Below are positions 44,509-53,296 of a stretch of DNA of 64,000 nt, in pieces. The translations under genes were made by a program, and so were the position numbers. A model generated the notes under the pieces. It searched no databases. It saw only the letters and a program-made list of their open reading frames with translations, and was not told the origin of the DNA. Source of the DNA: Pseudoalteromonas luteoviolacea DSM 6061 (GTDB taxonomy: Bacteria > Pseudomonadota > Gammaproteobacteria > Enterobacterales > Alteromonadaceae); the NCBI RefSeq assembly GCF_001625655.1, contig NZ_AUYB01000103.1:62001-126000 (forward strand). Direction: 5' to 3'. Every line of letters begins with the position of its first letter. Position 1 is the stretch's first letter.

Positions 44509-45063
44509 ATGAATGTATATACACCCGTTGTGACCCAAGAAGGGATCAATGCAGCGGTGAGTGCCCTTGAACAAGGGGTTAAAATCCAAATTGGCCATAT
44601 TGCAGTTGGGGATTCGGGTTACACACCTGATAGAAATCAAACTGCACTCAAAAGCCAGAAAAATACGGCGCCAGTATCAGGTGCTGAGGTAGTCGGAAAT
44701 GGCCAGTTTCATGTAACTGCTGAGTTTACCGATGACAAACAGTATGCGGTCAAAGAAGTCGGCTTTTTCTTAAACGATCATGCGGATGAAGGTCAAAGAA
44801 CGCTATTTGCTGTCTGGTCCCACCCAGAAAACGTACTTTTCTATCAGACGCCGATTGCAAAAATCGTTCAAGGATTTGATTTATTACTATCAGCTGTACC
44901 GCCAGATAGCCTTGATTTTAACGTAACAGGGGATTTGAGTATTTACTATGCAGATGAGTTTGCAGCGATGACAATTGCTCAGACCCAAATGGCAACTGCA
45001 CAGATCGAATCCAATTTACGTCAAATTAAGTTCAATGAAAGGCTTTTGAGCTTAGGAGGCTAA
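44509..45063 (+). CDS. Tail-collar fibre adaptor domain, cassette 2
   Basis: A 184-residue adaptor of the same type and length as the cassette 1 protein: VVTQEGINAAVSALEQG, KIQIGHIAVGDSGYTPDRNQTALKS, YAVKEVGFFLNDH, LFAVWSHPENVLFYQT, GFDLLLSAVPPDSLDF. It ends with a short helix, without any receptor-binding domain. The tip gene follows 1 bp after its stop. Confidence 0.85.
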   Translation: MNVYTPVVTQEGINAAVSALEQGVKIQIGHIAVGDSGYTPDRNQTALKSQKNTAPVSGAEVVGNGQFHVTAEFTDDKQYAVKEVGFFLNDHADEGQRTLFAVWSHPENVLFYQTPIAKIVQGFDLLLSAVPPDSLDFNVTGDLSIYYADEFAAMTIAQTQMATAQIESNLRQIKFNERLLSLGG

Positions 45064-45064
45064 A

Positions 45065-45922
45065 ATGAGTTCGTTGAGTACACAACTAGGCATACTTCAA
45101 ACATCTAATTCTGAGCTTGCAACCACTGTGAGCGAGCTCACAGCAGCTGTCATTGCGCAAAATTCTGAACTTAAAGCATCAAATGATTTGATTGCAGCTG
45201 ATAATCAAGCGATTAAAAGCCAAATCACAGGTTTACCTGATGTGGTGTTTGAGCAAGTAGACAGCGTCTTGCCTGCACGTATTGATGAGCGAATGGAGCT
45301 GCACCTTTATTTAGATGTAACAAACGGTAACGACAGTAATCCAGGTACCGCGAGTGCCCCGTTTAAATCGTTAAAAGCGTTAATTGACTCGGCTCCCATG
45401 GGCTCTGTAATTATTATCTTTGGTCCATTGGGCCAGCGAATCGATGTGAATGAGCGTATTCAAATCTCAAACAAAAAAGTTGTTTGTAGATTGATAGGAG
45501 CGACACTTAATCTCAATGCAATTATTGAGGTGTATGGTTCGCTACTTAGATTTTCATACCCATTGATTGCCGTAAATTTATCAGTACCAAAGGGCATCTC
45601 TCATTATTCAGGTGACATTCGACTCAATTGCACCAAACTCGTTCCAGCAACGGGCTCTGAAGCACTATTTTTACAAGTGTATACAGGTGGAGATGTATCA
45701 GGGCCAGGCTCTCACCATAGTAATATCTTATTTACGGGTGAGGTAGACGGTGCTAATGCAACGGCTGATTCGCCTTTTTATGTTTTTGCACCTACGTACT
45801 ACATGTCTTCAATGATTGTGACAACTCACAACATTACACTCGGTGCGAATACCAACCTATTTCACCCGACTTACCAAACTCTACAAGTTGGTACCAAAGG
45901 TGTTTATCTAGTGGGATCTTAA
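45065..45922 (+). CDS. Tail-tip protein with beta-helix-like domain, cassette 2
   Basis: A 285-residue tip protein. Residues 1-70 are coiled coil with Asn/Ser-rich heptads (LQTSNSELATTVSELTAAV). Then comes LYLDVTNGNDSNPGTASAPFKSLKALIDSA, the opening of right-handed beta-helix (pectate-lyase-like, DUF1565-like) domains found in phage tailspikes. Enzymatic activity cannot be judged: no catalytic residues are certain. It is immediately followed by a tail assembly chaperone gene. Confidence 0.75.
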   Translation: MSSLSTQLGILQTSNSELATTVSELTAAVIAQNSELKASNDLIAADNQAIKSQITGLPDVVFEQVDSVLPARIDERMELHLYLDVTNGNDSNPGTASAPFKSLKALIDSAPMGSVIIIFGPLGQRIDVNERIQISNKKVVCRLIGATLNLNAIIEVYGSLLRFSYPLIAVNLSVPKGISHYSGDIRLNCTKLVPATGSEALFLQVYTGGDVSGPGSHHSNILFTGEVDGANATADSPFYVFAPTYYMSSMIVTTHNITLGANTNLFHPTYQTLQVGTKGVYLVGS

Positions 45923-45923
45923 T

Positions 45924-46232
45924 ATGCTGATTGATTTTGAATATAACGGTAAGAAGTACATGCACTTTGATACCGAGCAAGAATGGCCTGAGTTCACAGC
46001 CGAGCAAAAAGAGCAAATTATAGATTTGGCCCTATTTGCTGATATCAGAGCAAAAAGGAATCGTCTGCTCGCTGAATCAGATTACACTCAAATGCCAGAT
46101 AGCGACCTAAGTGACAGTGAAAAACTTGCTTGGGTTGCATACCGAAAAGAGTTAAGGATGCTACCTCAAAATTATACCGCAGCTACTGATGTTATCTGGC
46201 CAATATCGCCATTTGATGCAGCGAATAAATAA
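45924..46232 (+). CDS. Phage tail assembly chaperone-like protein
   Basis: A 102-residue protein with the tail-chaperone pattern LFADIRAKRNRLLAESDYTQMPDSDLSD...AWVAYRKELRMLPQNY and a Trp-Pro ending (DVIWPISP). This matches the phage tail fibre assembly chaperone type that helps fold the fibre encoded just upstream. It starts 1 bp after the tip gene stop. Confidence 0.8.
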   Translation: MLIDFEYNGKKYMHFDTEQEWPEFTAEQKEQIIDLALFADIRAKRNRLLAESDYTQMPDSDLSDSEKLAWVAYRKELRMLPQNYTAATDVIWPISPFDAANK

Positions 46233-46378
46233 TAGATGTAGGCAACCCCTACTTATTATAAACCGTTTTTTTGATTTCCAGACCTTCCCTTCATTGCTTA
46301 ATGTCATTAGACAAATGCGAACAGGGAGTGGCAACGGTTAAATCTACCTTAGAATTTTTTTAGAAAGGAAACTTATAG

Positions 46379-47167
46379 ATGTCTACACAAGCAAAAACGC
46401 TTGAACAGCTAATCACTGAATTGCACTCTACCAATGGTGAACTTATCACAGCTAACAATGAGCTAACGAGTACCGTTGTTAATAAGATGGGGGCAATTGA
46501 TACAGCATTAGCTAACGCTCAGACTGAAGTAAACACTGCCGTCACGACTGCAGATAGTCGTATAAGTCAAGCAATTCTGGATTTGGCGAAGAGTCATGCG
46601 GATATGCGTATCAATTATTATGATCGCAAGGTGCATACGAAAGATACTTTGGTGCAAGATAATGCTTTAGTCGCAGACCCTAATGATGAATCCAAGTCAA
46701 TTTGGGTTAGGGTGCCTAATGGCGGAGATTGGAGTGGTTTTCATACTTATCCTGCTGCAAATAGAATGACCAAGCTACATACCGTTGCGGGTTACTCATA
46801 CTCTCCTGGTTATAGTGAATCTCCTGTGCAGTATGCAAGAGATTGGAGCCGCACATATATGCAATTTATTTTGACTAACTCAGAGGCAACCAGCGAGCAA
46901 ATCAATGAAAATATTGCATCGCAAGGTGTTGATATTAATATCTCACTTACTGGCGGTTGGTGGAATGGCTCTTCAGTGAGAGATATTCCTTCTATGCAAG
47001 TCTCTGGATTGCATACTTACAGCAGTTTATTTGTTCGATTGGTCAATGTTGTTTCTGACGGGGTTACTGAGCCTGGAGATAAACAGCCTCAAAACATTAT
47101 TCAATTTGGTGGCAGTTGTAACTTTGCAATTGACCGTGTTGTTAACTACCCAAGAATCCCTGTATAG
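46379..47167 (+). CDS. Coiled-coil tail-tip protein, cassette 2, second variant
   Basis: A 262-residue tip protein: long coiled coil (1-90: LEQLITELHSTNGELITANNEL, TEVNTAVTTADSRISQAIL) followed by a beta-rich domain with many Tyr/Trp/Ser (WVRVPNGGDWSGFHTYPAANRM, SYSPGYSESPVQYARDW, SLTGGWWNGSSVRD). No family recognised. A 146-bp gap with only a weak hairpin separates it from the previous gene; GAAAGGAA is its ribosome site. Confidence 0.7.
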   Translation: MSTQAKTLEQLITELHSTNGELITANNELTSTVVNKMGAIDTALANAQTEVNTAVTTADSRISQAILDLAKSHADMRINYYDRKVHTKDTLVQDNALVADPNDESKSIWVRVPNGGDWSGFHTYPAANRMTKLHTVAGYSYSPGYSESPVQYARDWSRTYMQFILTNSEATSEQINENIASQGVDINISLTGGWWNGSSVRDIPSMQVSGLHTYSSLFVRLVNVVSDGVTEPGDKQPQNIIQFGGSCNFAIDRVVNYPRIPV

Positions 47168-47174
47168 GTGAATC

Positions 47175-47531
47175 ATGTTAGAAAATACAGAATCTGAATT
47201 TAAAGATACTTCCGTTGTATACGAGAAAGAAGAGCAACGTAGCCGCATTCATTACGCTGTTGCAGACTCAGACTCTTTAATTGGTACAACTTCAGACACA
47301 GTGCATCTACTCTTAGTAGAATTTGCAAAATTAACTAAAGCCATTGCTGCGGCGACTACTCTTGAAGAAGTCAAAACAGCTGCACAGCCTTCGGCCGATT
47401 TATTCGCACCATTATTGAACAAGCAAGTTGCCAATCAATTGACTTTTCCTTATCAACATAAAGGCATTGACAATGTATTTGGTGAAATTTCAGCTCGTGC
47501 GCAAGGTGTAGCCGATATTATCAAGTCGTAA
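47175..47531 (+). CDS. Small fibre-partner protein, TSDTVHLLL family, copy 3
   Basis: A 118-residue member of the family (GTTSDTVHLLLVEFAKLTKAI, FPYQHKGIDNVFGEISARAQGVADIIK). It is more divergent than copies 1 and 2 and lacks the AEMRASTES motif. It follows its tip gene by 7 bp, the same arrangement as in cassette 1. Confidence 0.65.
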   Translation: MLENTESEFKDTSVVYEKEEQRSRIHYAVADSDSLIGTTSDTVHLLLVEFAKLTKAIAAATTLEEVKTAAQPSADLFAPLLNKQVANQLTFPYQHKGIDNVFGEISARAQGVADIIKS

Positions 47532-47558
47532 AGACTTTAACTTATCCAAGAACCCACT

Positions 47559-48398
47559 ATGAACTCCCAGTACTTTGATTTTTCTGCGCTGCCTGCGCCG
47601 GACATCATTGAGCCACTGGACTATGAAACTATCTACCAAGCACGTAAAGACAGGTTTAAATCACTTGCACCACAGTATGCTGATGCACTTGAGCTTGAAA
47701 GCGATCCATTGACGGTATGTCTGCAAGTGGAAAGCTACCGAGAGTTACTGTTACGCCAACGCATTAACGAGGCGGCGTATGCTAACTTACTGGCTACAGC
47801 AAAAAGCAGTGATTTAGACCAGCTTGGTGTGTTTTATGGTTTGGTGCGTGCCGAGGGTGAAGAAGACGGTAATTACCGTCTTCGCATTCGGCAAAAAACA
47901 TTGGCGTCCAGTACTGCCGGCAGCAAAGACCACTACCGCAATGCAGCGTTAACCGCTGCTCCAAATACTATCCAAGATGTTGAAGTGGATAGCCCAACCC
48001 CGGGACGTGTGCGCGTCTCTATTTTATTTCAAGACAAAGAACATGCTGATGATTTACTCGAACAGGTAAGAAACCATGTATTGAGCGATCAGGTAAAAGT
48101 GTTAACTGATCAAGTCGAAGTTAATCACGCAGAAGAAGTGCCTATTGATGTCAAAGCTGATATTTATCTACAAGACAATGTGCCAAATTGGGTGTTTACT
48201 CAGTTGGAAGGTAAATTACATGAAGCTTGGCAAGAAACAATGGCACTTGGTGTTGCTATGACGCCGAGCTGGCTAAGTGCTCAACTTCATGTAGAGGGAG
48301 TTAAGCATGTAGAGATACATACCCCAAGTTCTTTGATTGAAATAGCTTCCAATCAATATGCTCAACTAGGGCAAATTCAATTATGTCTCATCACTTAA
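47559..48398 (+). CDS. Baseplate assembly protein gpJ, cassette 3
   Basis: A 279-residue gpJ: LPAPDIIEPLDYETIYQARKD, SYRELLLRQRINEAAYANLLATAKSSDLDQLGVFYGLVR, YRLRIRQKTLASSTAG, DSPTPGRVRVSILFQD. It overlaps gpI of cassette 3 by 16 bp. Its partner gpI is the most divergent of the four, and downstream there is a DUF4815 module instead of a collar adaptor. Confidence 0.9.
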   Translation: MNSQYFDFSALPAPDIIEPLDYETIYQARKDRFKSLAPQYADALELESDPLTVCLQVESYRELLLRQRINEAAYANLLATAKSSDLDQLGVFYGLVRAEGEEDGNYRLRIRQKTLASSTAGSKDHYRNAALTAAPNTIQDVEVDSPTPGRVRVSILFQDKEHADDLLEQVRNHVLSDQVKVLTDQVEVNHAEEVPIDVKADIYLQDNVPNWVFTQLEGKLHEAWQETMALGVAMTPSWLSAQLHVEGVKHVEIHTPSSLIEIASNQYAQLGQIQLCLIT

Positions 48399-49237
48399 AA
48401 ACTGATAGCGACGCATTATTGCCAATCAATCACAATGACCTTCAAGCAGCTATTGTAAAGCATGGCCAACTTGAAACCATTCTAGGTGAGGGAGTGCAAT
48501 TACTGCGTGGCTTTAAGTCTCATCCAAAACAATCTTTGTTGCCTTGGTTGGTATGGGAATATGGTTTGGGTGCTTTAGTCCCTTACCTTGACGATTTAGA
48601 CCAAGTATTGCAGCAAGGACTTGCCTGGCAAAGGATCCGTGGTACACAAAAAAGCTTAGAAATGGCTTTTGATTGGTTGGGGTTTTCTATATCTGACGTT
48701 GAAGAGTCCCAATCTTATCGGCATTTCTATCGCTATCAGTGTCATTTAAATCAGTTGCCTAAGCTTGATGATGTTGAACGTATGGCACAATTAGCAGAGC
48801 TGAGTGCCCCAGCACGCAGTGAGCTAGTCCGAGTTACATACCAGCTTGATTTAAGAGAACTTAAACTATCATCAAGTACCTTTGGTACGTTACTGAGTGA
48901 CCATTCAGGCTATCGGCATCGACTTAAAAATGGCAAGCTGCTGCGTATCAGTACACAGCGTTCTCATGACGCGTTTGTAGATGCGCCTGGTGCAGTGGTA
49001 AGTGCGCGTGAACGCAAGCAAAACTGTAACTGGCAAAGCTATTCATCTCAAGTACTTGGCAGTATGCGATTAAGCGAGCCTTTCGCTTATAGTTTTGATT
49101 CAGTTAATGCACACAGTCGTCAAACAAGTCGTGCATATACTCTTGGCCAAGCCATGTGGTTTGGTCACTGGCAAGCGTCGTCTTGGTCAACAATGCGATA
49201 TCCTCAGGTTATCACTTCCCACCAAGCGTCACGCTAA
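48383..49237 (+). CDS. Tail protein gpI, cassette 3 (divergent)
   Basis: A 284-residue gpI with LLPWLVWEYGLGALVPYLDDLDQVLQQGLAWQRIRGTQKSLEMAFDWLGF, i.e. the LPWL and RGT-x-x-L core is kept but the VDEWDEAW motif of the other three is missing. The C-terminal 130 residues are Ser/Arg/His-rich with no clear repeat. A 185-bp gap follows, without any recognised element apart from the ribosome site of the next gene. Confidence 0.82.
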   Translation: MSHHLKTDSDALLPINHNDLQAAIVKHGQLETILGEGVQLLRGFKSHPKQSLLPWLVWEYGLGALVPYLDDLDQVLQQGLAWQRIRGTQKSLEMAFDWLGFSISDVEESQSYRHFYRYQCHLNQLPKLDDVERMAQLAELSAPARSELVRVTYQLDLRELKLSSSTFGTLLSDHSGYRHRLKNGKLLRISTQRSHDAFVDAPGAVVSARERKQNCNWQSYSSQVLGSMRLSEPFAYSFDSVNAHSRQTSRAYTLGQAMWFGHWQASSWSTMRYPQVITSHQASR

Positions 49238-49422
49238 TTCAATATTTACTCATGAACTAACCTAGGCCCGGTTTAACTTCTTTTGTCGTTCAATCACTAA
49301 ATTACCTCACTGGGATAAATACGTCAGATGAGACGCTCAGTCGTGCGTAGTGATGCATTCTCCTAGCTGTTTAGTGAAGACTTTAGCGGGTTAAATCAGG
49401 TTAGGTAAAATAAGGAATTACT

Positions 49423-49902
49423 TTGGCTATTCTAACACGTGCAGGGCGAACATTGTTTGCTCAAACTATTGCACAAACTCCTATTTACTTAGCCTGGGGA
49501 CGCGGCGAGACTCCGTGGCAATCCCCCCCGGCTGAACCCATAGTAGCAACTGAGCTCGCAGCGCCTATTGGCTTTCGCAAAGCTAGAAAAGTTGCATTTT
49601 GTTATCCCGATGATCAAGGCGACATCCATATTCAAGGTGGGCGATTTAGCCTTTCTGAACAGCCTACGCAACATGTCTATTGTGAATTTACATTCGATTT
49701 TGCTGACGGTGTAGGTGAAACGGTGCGCGAATTAGGCTTGATGTCAGGCACTCAGCAATTAGCAGATTTACCTGCAGGGTTATCTTATTTGCTGCCAGAA
49801 CAAGTCGCGTCTCCAGGAACGCTATTACTGCTTGAACACCGTGCGCCGTTAGTGCGAGAAGAAGGTGTGAGAGAAAGTTTTGAATTCGTCGTGAGTTTTT
49901 AG
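49423..49902 (+). CDS. Uncharacterised tail protein upstream of DUF4815 gene
   Basis: A 159-residue protein, start TTG with AAGGA 6 bp upstream. It opens MAILTRAGRTLFAQTIAQ and has PIYLAWGRGETPW and VYCEFTFDFADGVGETVRELGLMSGTQ, a pattern like the tail-collar adaptor (attachment-domain) proteins, so it may be the adaptor of this module. A run of seven C (49523-49529) lies in codons for SPP. Not recognised beyond this. Confidence 0.6.
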   Translation: MAILTRAGRTLFAQTIAQTPIYLAWGRGETPWQSPPAEPIVATELAAPIGFRKARKVAFCYPDDQGDIHIQGGRFSLSEQPTQHVYCEFTFDFADGVGETVRELGLMSGTQQLADLPAGLSYLLPEQVASPGTLLLLEHRAPLVREEGVRESFEFVVSF

Positions 49903-49910
49903 AGGTTTTT

Positions 49911-51875
49911 ATGCTTGACGATTATTATGAAAAATTTCATGCAGACTCGGGCTATGAACGATTGTTGTTCAGAGCTGGTAAGGGTTTGCAAAGCAGGGAG
50001 CTAAACGACTTACAATCTCAAGTAGGTCATCATCTAAAAGGCGTCGCAGATGTACTTTTAAAAGACGGTGACTTAGTCAAAGGTGGTGAGTTGGTGGTAA
50101 ATACCAAGTCAGCGAGTGCATTAATCACTGAAGGTGATGTGTACATGGCAGGTCAGGTGCGTCCAGTGCCCGGCGGTGTGGTTCCCATTGATTTAAACGC
50201 GACCGTCGATGTTGGTGTGTGGCTAACACACAATGTGATTACTGAGCTACAAGATCCAAGTCTTCGTGATCCAGCGGTAGACGCGATTAATTATGATGAA
50301 CCTGGTGCAGCGCGCCTGCAGCAGGTTTGTCAGTGGGGATTATTGAGCGATGCCCTAGGCCCAGACGAAGCTTTTTATCCTGTGCACCGCATCGAACAAG
50401 GTACTTTGATTATAAAGCAACCGCCACCTCAGTTGGATGCGGTGACACAAGCACTCGCTCGATATGACAGAGAAGCCAATGGTGGAAGTTATGTCGTACA
50501 AGGTATGGCGCTAAGCTATCGTGGTGCGGAGCAAGGAAAGCAAAGTTTTAGCTTAGAAGAAGGTAAGGCGCATATAGAAGGTTATGAAGTGGCTTTTGCA
50601 ACTTCGAGAACCACTGAGTTTGATTACGATCCAAATATTGGTGAAGTCAAAGAAGAGCCAAAAACATTTCAAGCCGATGATCAAGGCTTGATGCGCATGG
50701 ATACAGACTTCTTTCCAGTTAAGTCTATTGATGAAGTAAATGTCACTGTAGAAAAAACAACGCAGCTAACACGTGGCCAGCTCGCTGGTGGTGAAGATTT
50801 ACTACCAGACGAATCTGTTTTGGAAATCCTCAATATAAAGCAAGGAGAGACCGTTTATACCCAAGGTGCTGACTTTATCTTTTTGCGCAATCACATCAGT
50901 TGGCAGTTAAGTGGTCAAGAGCCAGCGGGCGGCAGCCTTTACGAGGTGACGTACCGTTATCGTAAGCAGTTAGCGGTCGAGTTTGATGAATATGGCTTTA
51001 GTCTTGAAAAGCAATTATCAGATGGTGGCCATATTGTTGACAATACACTCGTAACGATTGACTACCAGTGGTATCGACCAAGGGTTGATTTGATTGTGCT
51101 CGATAGGTTTGGCCAAATTAAGCGCATTAAAGGTCAAGCTGCACACCAATTTCCTATTGCACCAAAAGCGCCCGCACACCACTTGGCACTTGCGCAAGTG
51201 ACACAATCTTGGCTTTCAAGCGTAGCTCCGGACATTGAAAATTTGGCAGTTAGAGCGGTTTCTATGTCGCAGCTAGAGCATATGCAAAATCAGATAGGCG
51301 ATCTTTACCAGCTACTGGCTGTTGAGCGTTTGCGTAACGATGCCAATAGCCAAGATCCAGCGAGTAAGTATGGTGTATTTGTGGATCCGTTTATTGATGA
51401 TGATATGCGTGATGCAGGTATTGCTCAAACAGCTGCAGTTGTCGATGGGGAATTAGTATTGCCATTGGAAGCTGAAATTTACCAGTTGCAGGTACCTAAT
51501 GGTAGAGCGTTAACGTTGCCTTACGAGCTAGAAGATATACTGGAACAGCCAAAGCAAACTGGCAGCATGAAAATCAATCCATATATGGCTTTTGAGCCAA
51601 TTCCAGCAGATGTTCGCCTTACGCCAAGTGTCGACCACTGGACACAGACGCATACAAACGTTGCAAGTTCCATCACACGAAGATTTTGGGGGGGCAATGG
51701 TTTAAGGGTGCGAACGCAAACTATCACTTCAACCCAAGTAATTAGAAGTTCGACACGTCGTGCAGAATTTTTAAGAAGGCGTTGGGTAAGTTTTTCTCTG
51801 TCAGGGTTTGGCGGAGGCGAAGAGCTAGAGCAACTTACATTTGATGGCATCACACTTATACCGGAGGGACAATGA
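49911..51875 (+). CDS. DUF4815 phage structural protein
   Basis: A 654-residue protein matching the DUF4815 family found in phages with contractile or siphovirus tails: YEKFHADSGYERLLFRAGKGLQSRELNDLQSQ at the N-terminus, LLKDGDLVKGGEL, VGVWLTHNVITELQDPSLRDP, QAHIEGYEVAF-like and YDREANGGSYVV. A run of seven G lies at 51688-51694. It overlaps the next gene by 4 bp (ATGA). Family members are usually longer, and the missing part looks to be encoded by the next gene. Confidence 0.85.
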   Translation: MLDDYYEKFHADSGYERLLFRAGKGLQSRELNDLQSQVGHHLKGVADVLLKDGDLVKGGELVVNTKSASALITEGDVYMAGQVRPVPGGVVPIDLNATVDVGVWLTHNVITELQDPSLRDPAVDAINYDEPGAARLQQVCQWGLLSDALGPDEAFYPVHRIEQGTLIIKQPPPQLDAVTQALARYDREANGGSYVVQGMALSYRGAEQGKQSFSLEEGKAHIEGYEVAFATSRTTEFDYDPNIGEVKEEPKTFQADDQGLMRMDTDFFPVKSIDEVNVTVEKTTQLTRGQLAGGEDLLPDESVLEILNIKQGETVYTQGADFIFLRNHISWQLSGQEPAGGSLYEVTYRYRKQLAVEFDEYGFSLEKQLSDGGHIVDNTLVTIDYQWYRPRVDLIVLDRFGQIKRIKGQAAHQFPIAPKAPAHHLALAQVTQSWLSSVAPDIENLAVRAVSMSQLEHMQNQIGDLYQLLAVERLRNDANSQDPASKYGVFVDPFIDDDMRDAGIAQTAAVVDGELVLPLEAEIYQLQVPNGRALTLPYELEDILEQPKQTGSMKINPYMAFEPIPADVRLTPSVDHWTQTHTNVASSITRRFWGGNGLRVRTQTITSTQVIRSSTRRAEFLRRRWVSFSLSGFGGGEELEQLTFDGITLIPEGQ

Positions 51876-53059
51876 CCTTAAAAGCCGATGCTCAAGGCCG
51901 ATTATCCGGCCGATTTTACATCCCTAGTAATGTGCCTGTGGGCAGTAAATCTGTGCGCTTTACTGGCAAACAAGGCTCACGAGGGGAGGCCACCTATACT
52001 GGTAGTGGCACGATACGAACGCAAACAGTACGTCGAGTAAACAACGTTTTACAGTGGCGCTTTGACCCACTAGCACAAACCTTTACGCTTCCAGAGCTGC
52101 GCTTTATTGCCGGTGTTGAGCTGTGGTTCAAGAAAATAGGTGAAAAAGCGGTTCGTGTTCAGATCAGAGAAACCGATCTAGGATTGCCAAACGACACAGT
52201 TATCGCAGAAACATCTCTACCAGTTAGTCAGTTACAAGCTAGCGGCCCGACTTTGTTTGAGTTTGCGCCTGTATCACTCAACGCAGGTCAGGAATATGCA
52301 ATTGTGGTGTTGAGCGATGACGCAACACATGAAGTCGCGATTGCAGAGCTTGGTAAGTTTGACCGCAGTAGTGGTTGGGTTACAAGTCAGCCGTATCAGG
52401 TTGGTGTGTTGCTGTCTTCAAGTAATGCATCTACATGGACACCGCATCAAAATCGCGATTTAAGCTTCCGTTTAAAAGCAGCACGTTTTACTGATACAGA
52501 GTCAACTGTCGAGCTAGGCGAAGTCAACTTGGCTGAGCATAGTGACTTATTGGCAATGGCAGTAATTGAGCGACCAAGTAGCGAAACGCAGTTACATTTT
52601 GAATTTAGTGGTGCGCAAAGTGGTGACTTTAACTTACAAGAGTCCCAAGCGCTGCGTTTGCCCAATATTTTAAATGAACCGCTCAAAGTGAAAGCTAAGC
52701 TTGCAGGAACCGCGACTCAGTCACCGGTTTTGTATGACAGTGTTCAAACTGCACTTGGTAAGATTAGTAGCGAAGCTGATTATGTAACGCGCGCGATTCC
52801 ATGCCGCTTAGGCGGTAGCTTAAAGGTAAGTTTTGAAGCTCAGCTTCCAGGTACTGCAAAAGTTGAAGCGTTTATTGAACAACAAGGTCAGTGGCTAAAT
52901 ATCCCATTGAAAACGACTCAACCGGAAGGGGACGGCTGGTTACTGTGTAACTATGAGTATTCGAACCTAGCCGATGCGCAATCTCGTGTGAAACTAGTAC
53001 TCTCAGGTACTCATTTAGACAGACCAAGAGTACGTTCGCTTCGTGCATTCTCTGTATAA
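51872..53059 (+). CDS. DUF4815-associated tail protein (C-terminal half)
   Basis: A 395-residue beta-rich protein with GRLSGRFYIPSNVPVGSKSVRFTG near its start and RFDPLAQTFTLPELRFIAGVELWF; in relatives such segments lie at the end of a single long DUF4815 protein. It has its own ribosome site (GGAGGG, 5 bp before ATG) and a 4-bp overlap with the upstream gene, so it is a proper separate gene rather than a simple frameshift. Probably assembles with it as one fibre-base structure. Confidence 0.72.
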   Translation: MTLKADAQGRLSGRFYIPSNVPVGSKSVRFTGKQGSRGEATYTGSGTIRTQTVRRVNNVLQWRFDPLAQTFTLPELRFIAGVELWFKKIGEKAVRVQIRETDLGLPNDTVIAETSLPVSQLQASGPTLFEFAPVSLNAGQEYAIVVLSDDATHEVAIAELGKFDRSSGWVTSQPYQVGVLLSSSNASTWTPHQNRDLSFRLKAARFTDTESTVELGEVNLAEHSDLLAMAVIERPSSETQLHFEFSGAQSGDFNLQESQALRLPNILNEPLKVKAKLAGTATQSPVLYDSVQTALGKISSEADYVTRAIPCRLGGSLKVSFEAQLPGTAKVEAFIEQQGQWLNIPLKTTQPEGDGWLLCNYEYSNLADAQSRVKLVLSGTHLDRPRVRSLRAFSV

Positions 53060-53068
53060 GGGGGCGCT

Positions 53069-53287
53069 ATGATTGAAGACAAAACCCCCTTTTATTCACT
53101 GCCCTTACCCCATCCAGACAATTTACTACAACAGGATGTACTACGCATAAAGTACGCGCTAACCGGCGTGGACAGGCTTATGTACATGCAAACCAACCTT
53201 CGTCGCCAGCAAGATGAGCTGTTGAACGAAAAACTTAGACGAGTAAAGCTAAACCAGCTACTCGGCGAATCATTATTAACAATATAA
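53069..53287 (+). CDS. Small fibre docking protein (LPLPHPDN motif)
   Basis: A 72-residue protein with FYSLPLPHPDNLLQQDVLRIKYALTGVD, the kind of segment found near the N-terminus of many phage tail fibres, then a charged helix. It may connect the DUF4815 base with the tip protein encoded next, 9 bp downstream. It is short but has good ribosome spacing (GGGGCG) and codon use like its neighbours. Confidence 0.65.
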   Translation: MIEDKTPFYSLPLPHPDNLLQQDVLRIKYALTGVDRLMYMQTNLRRQQDELLNEKLRRVKLNQLLGESLLTI

Positions 53288-53296
53288 GAGGACATT

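Noticed and set aside
51840..51900. Frameshift error joining the two DUF4815-related genes
   Set aside because: The second gene has its own ribosome site (GGAGGG) and an ATGA overlap, typical for translational coupling; treated as two genes.
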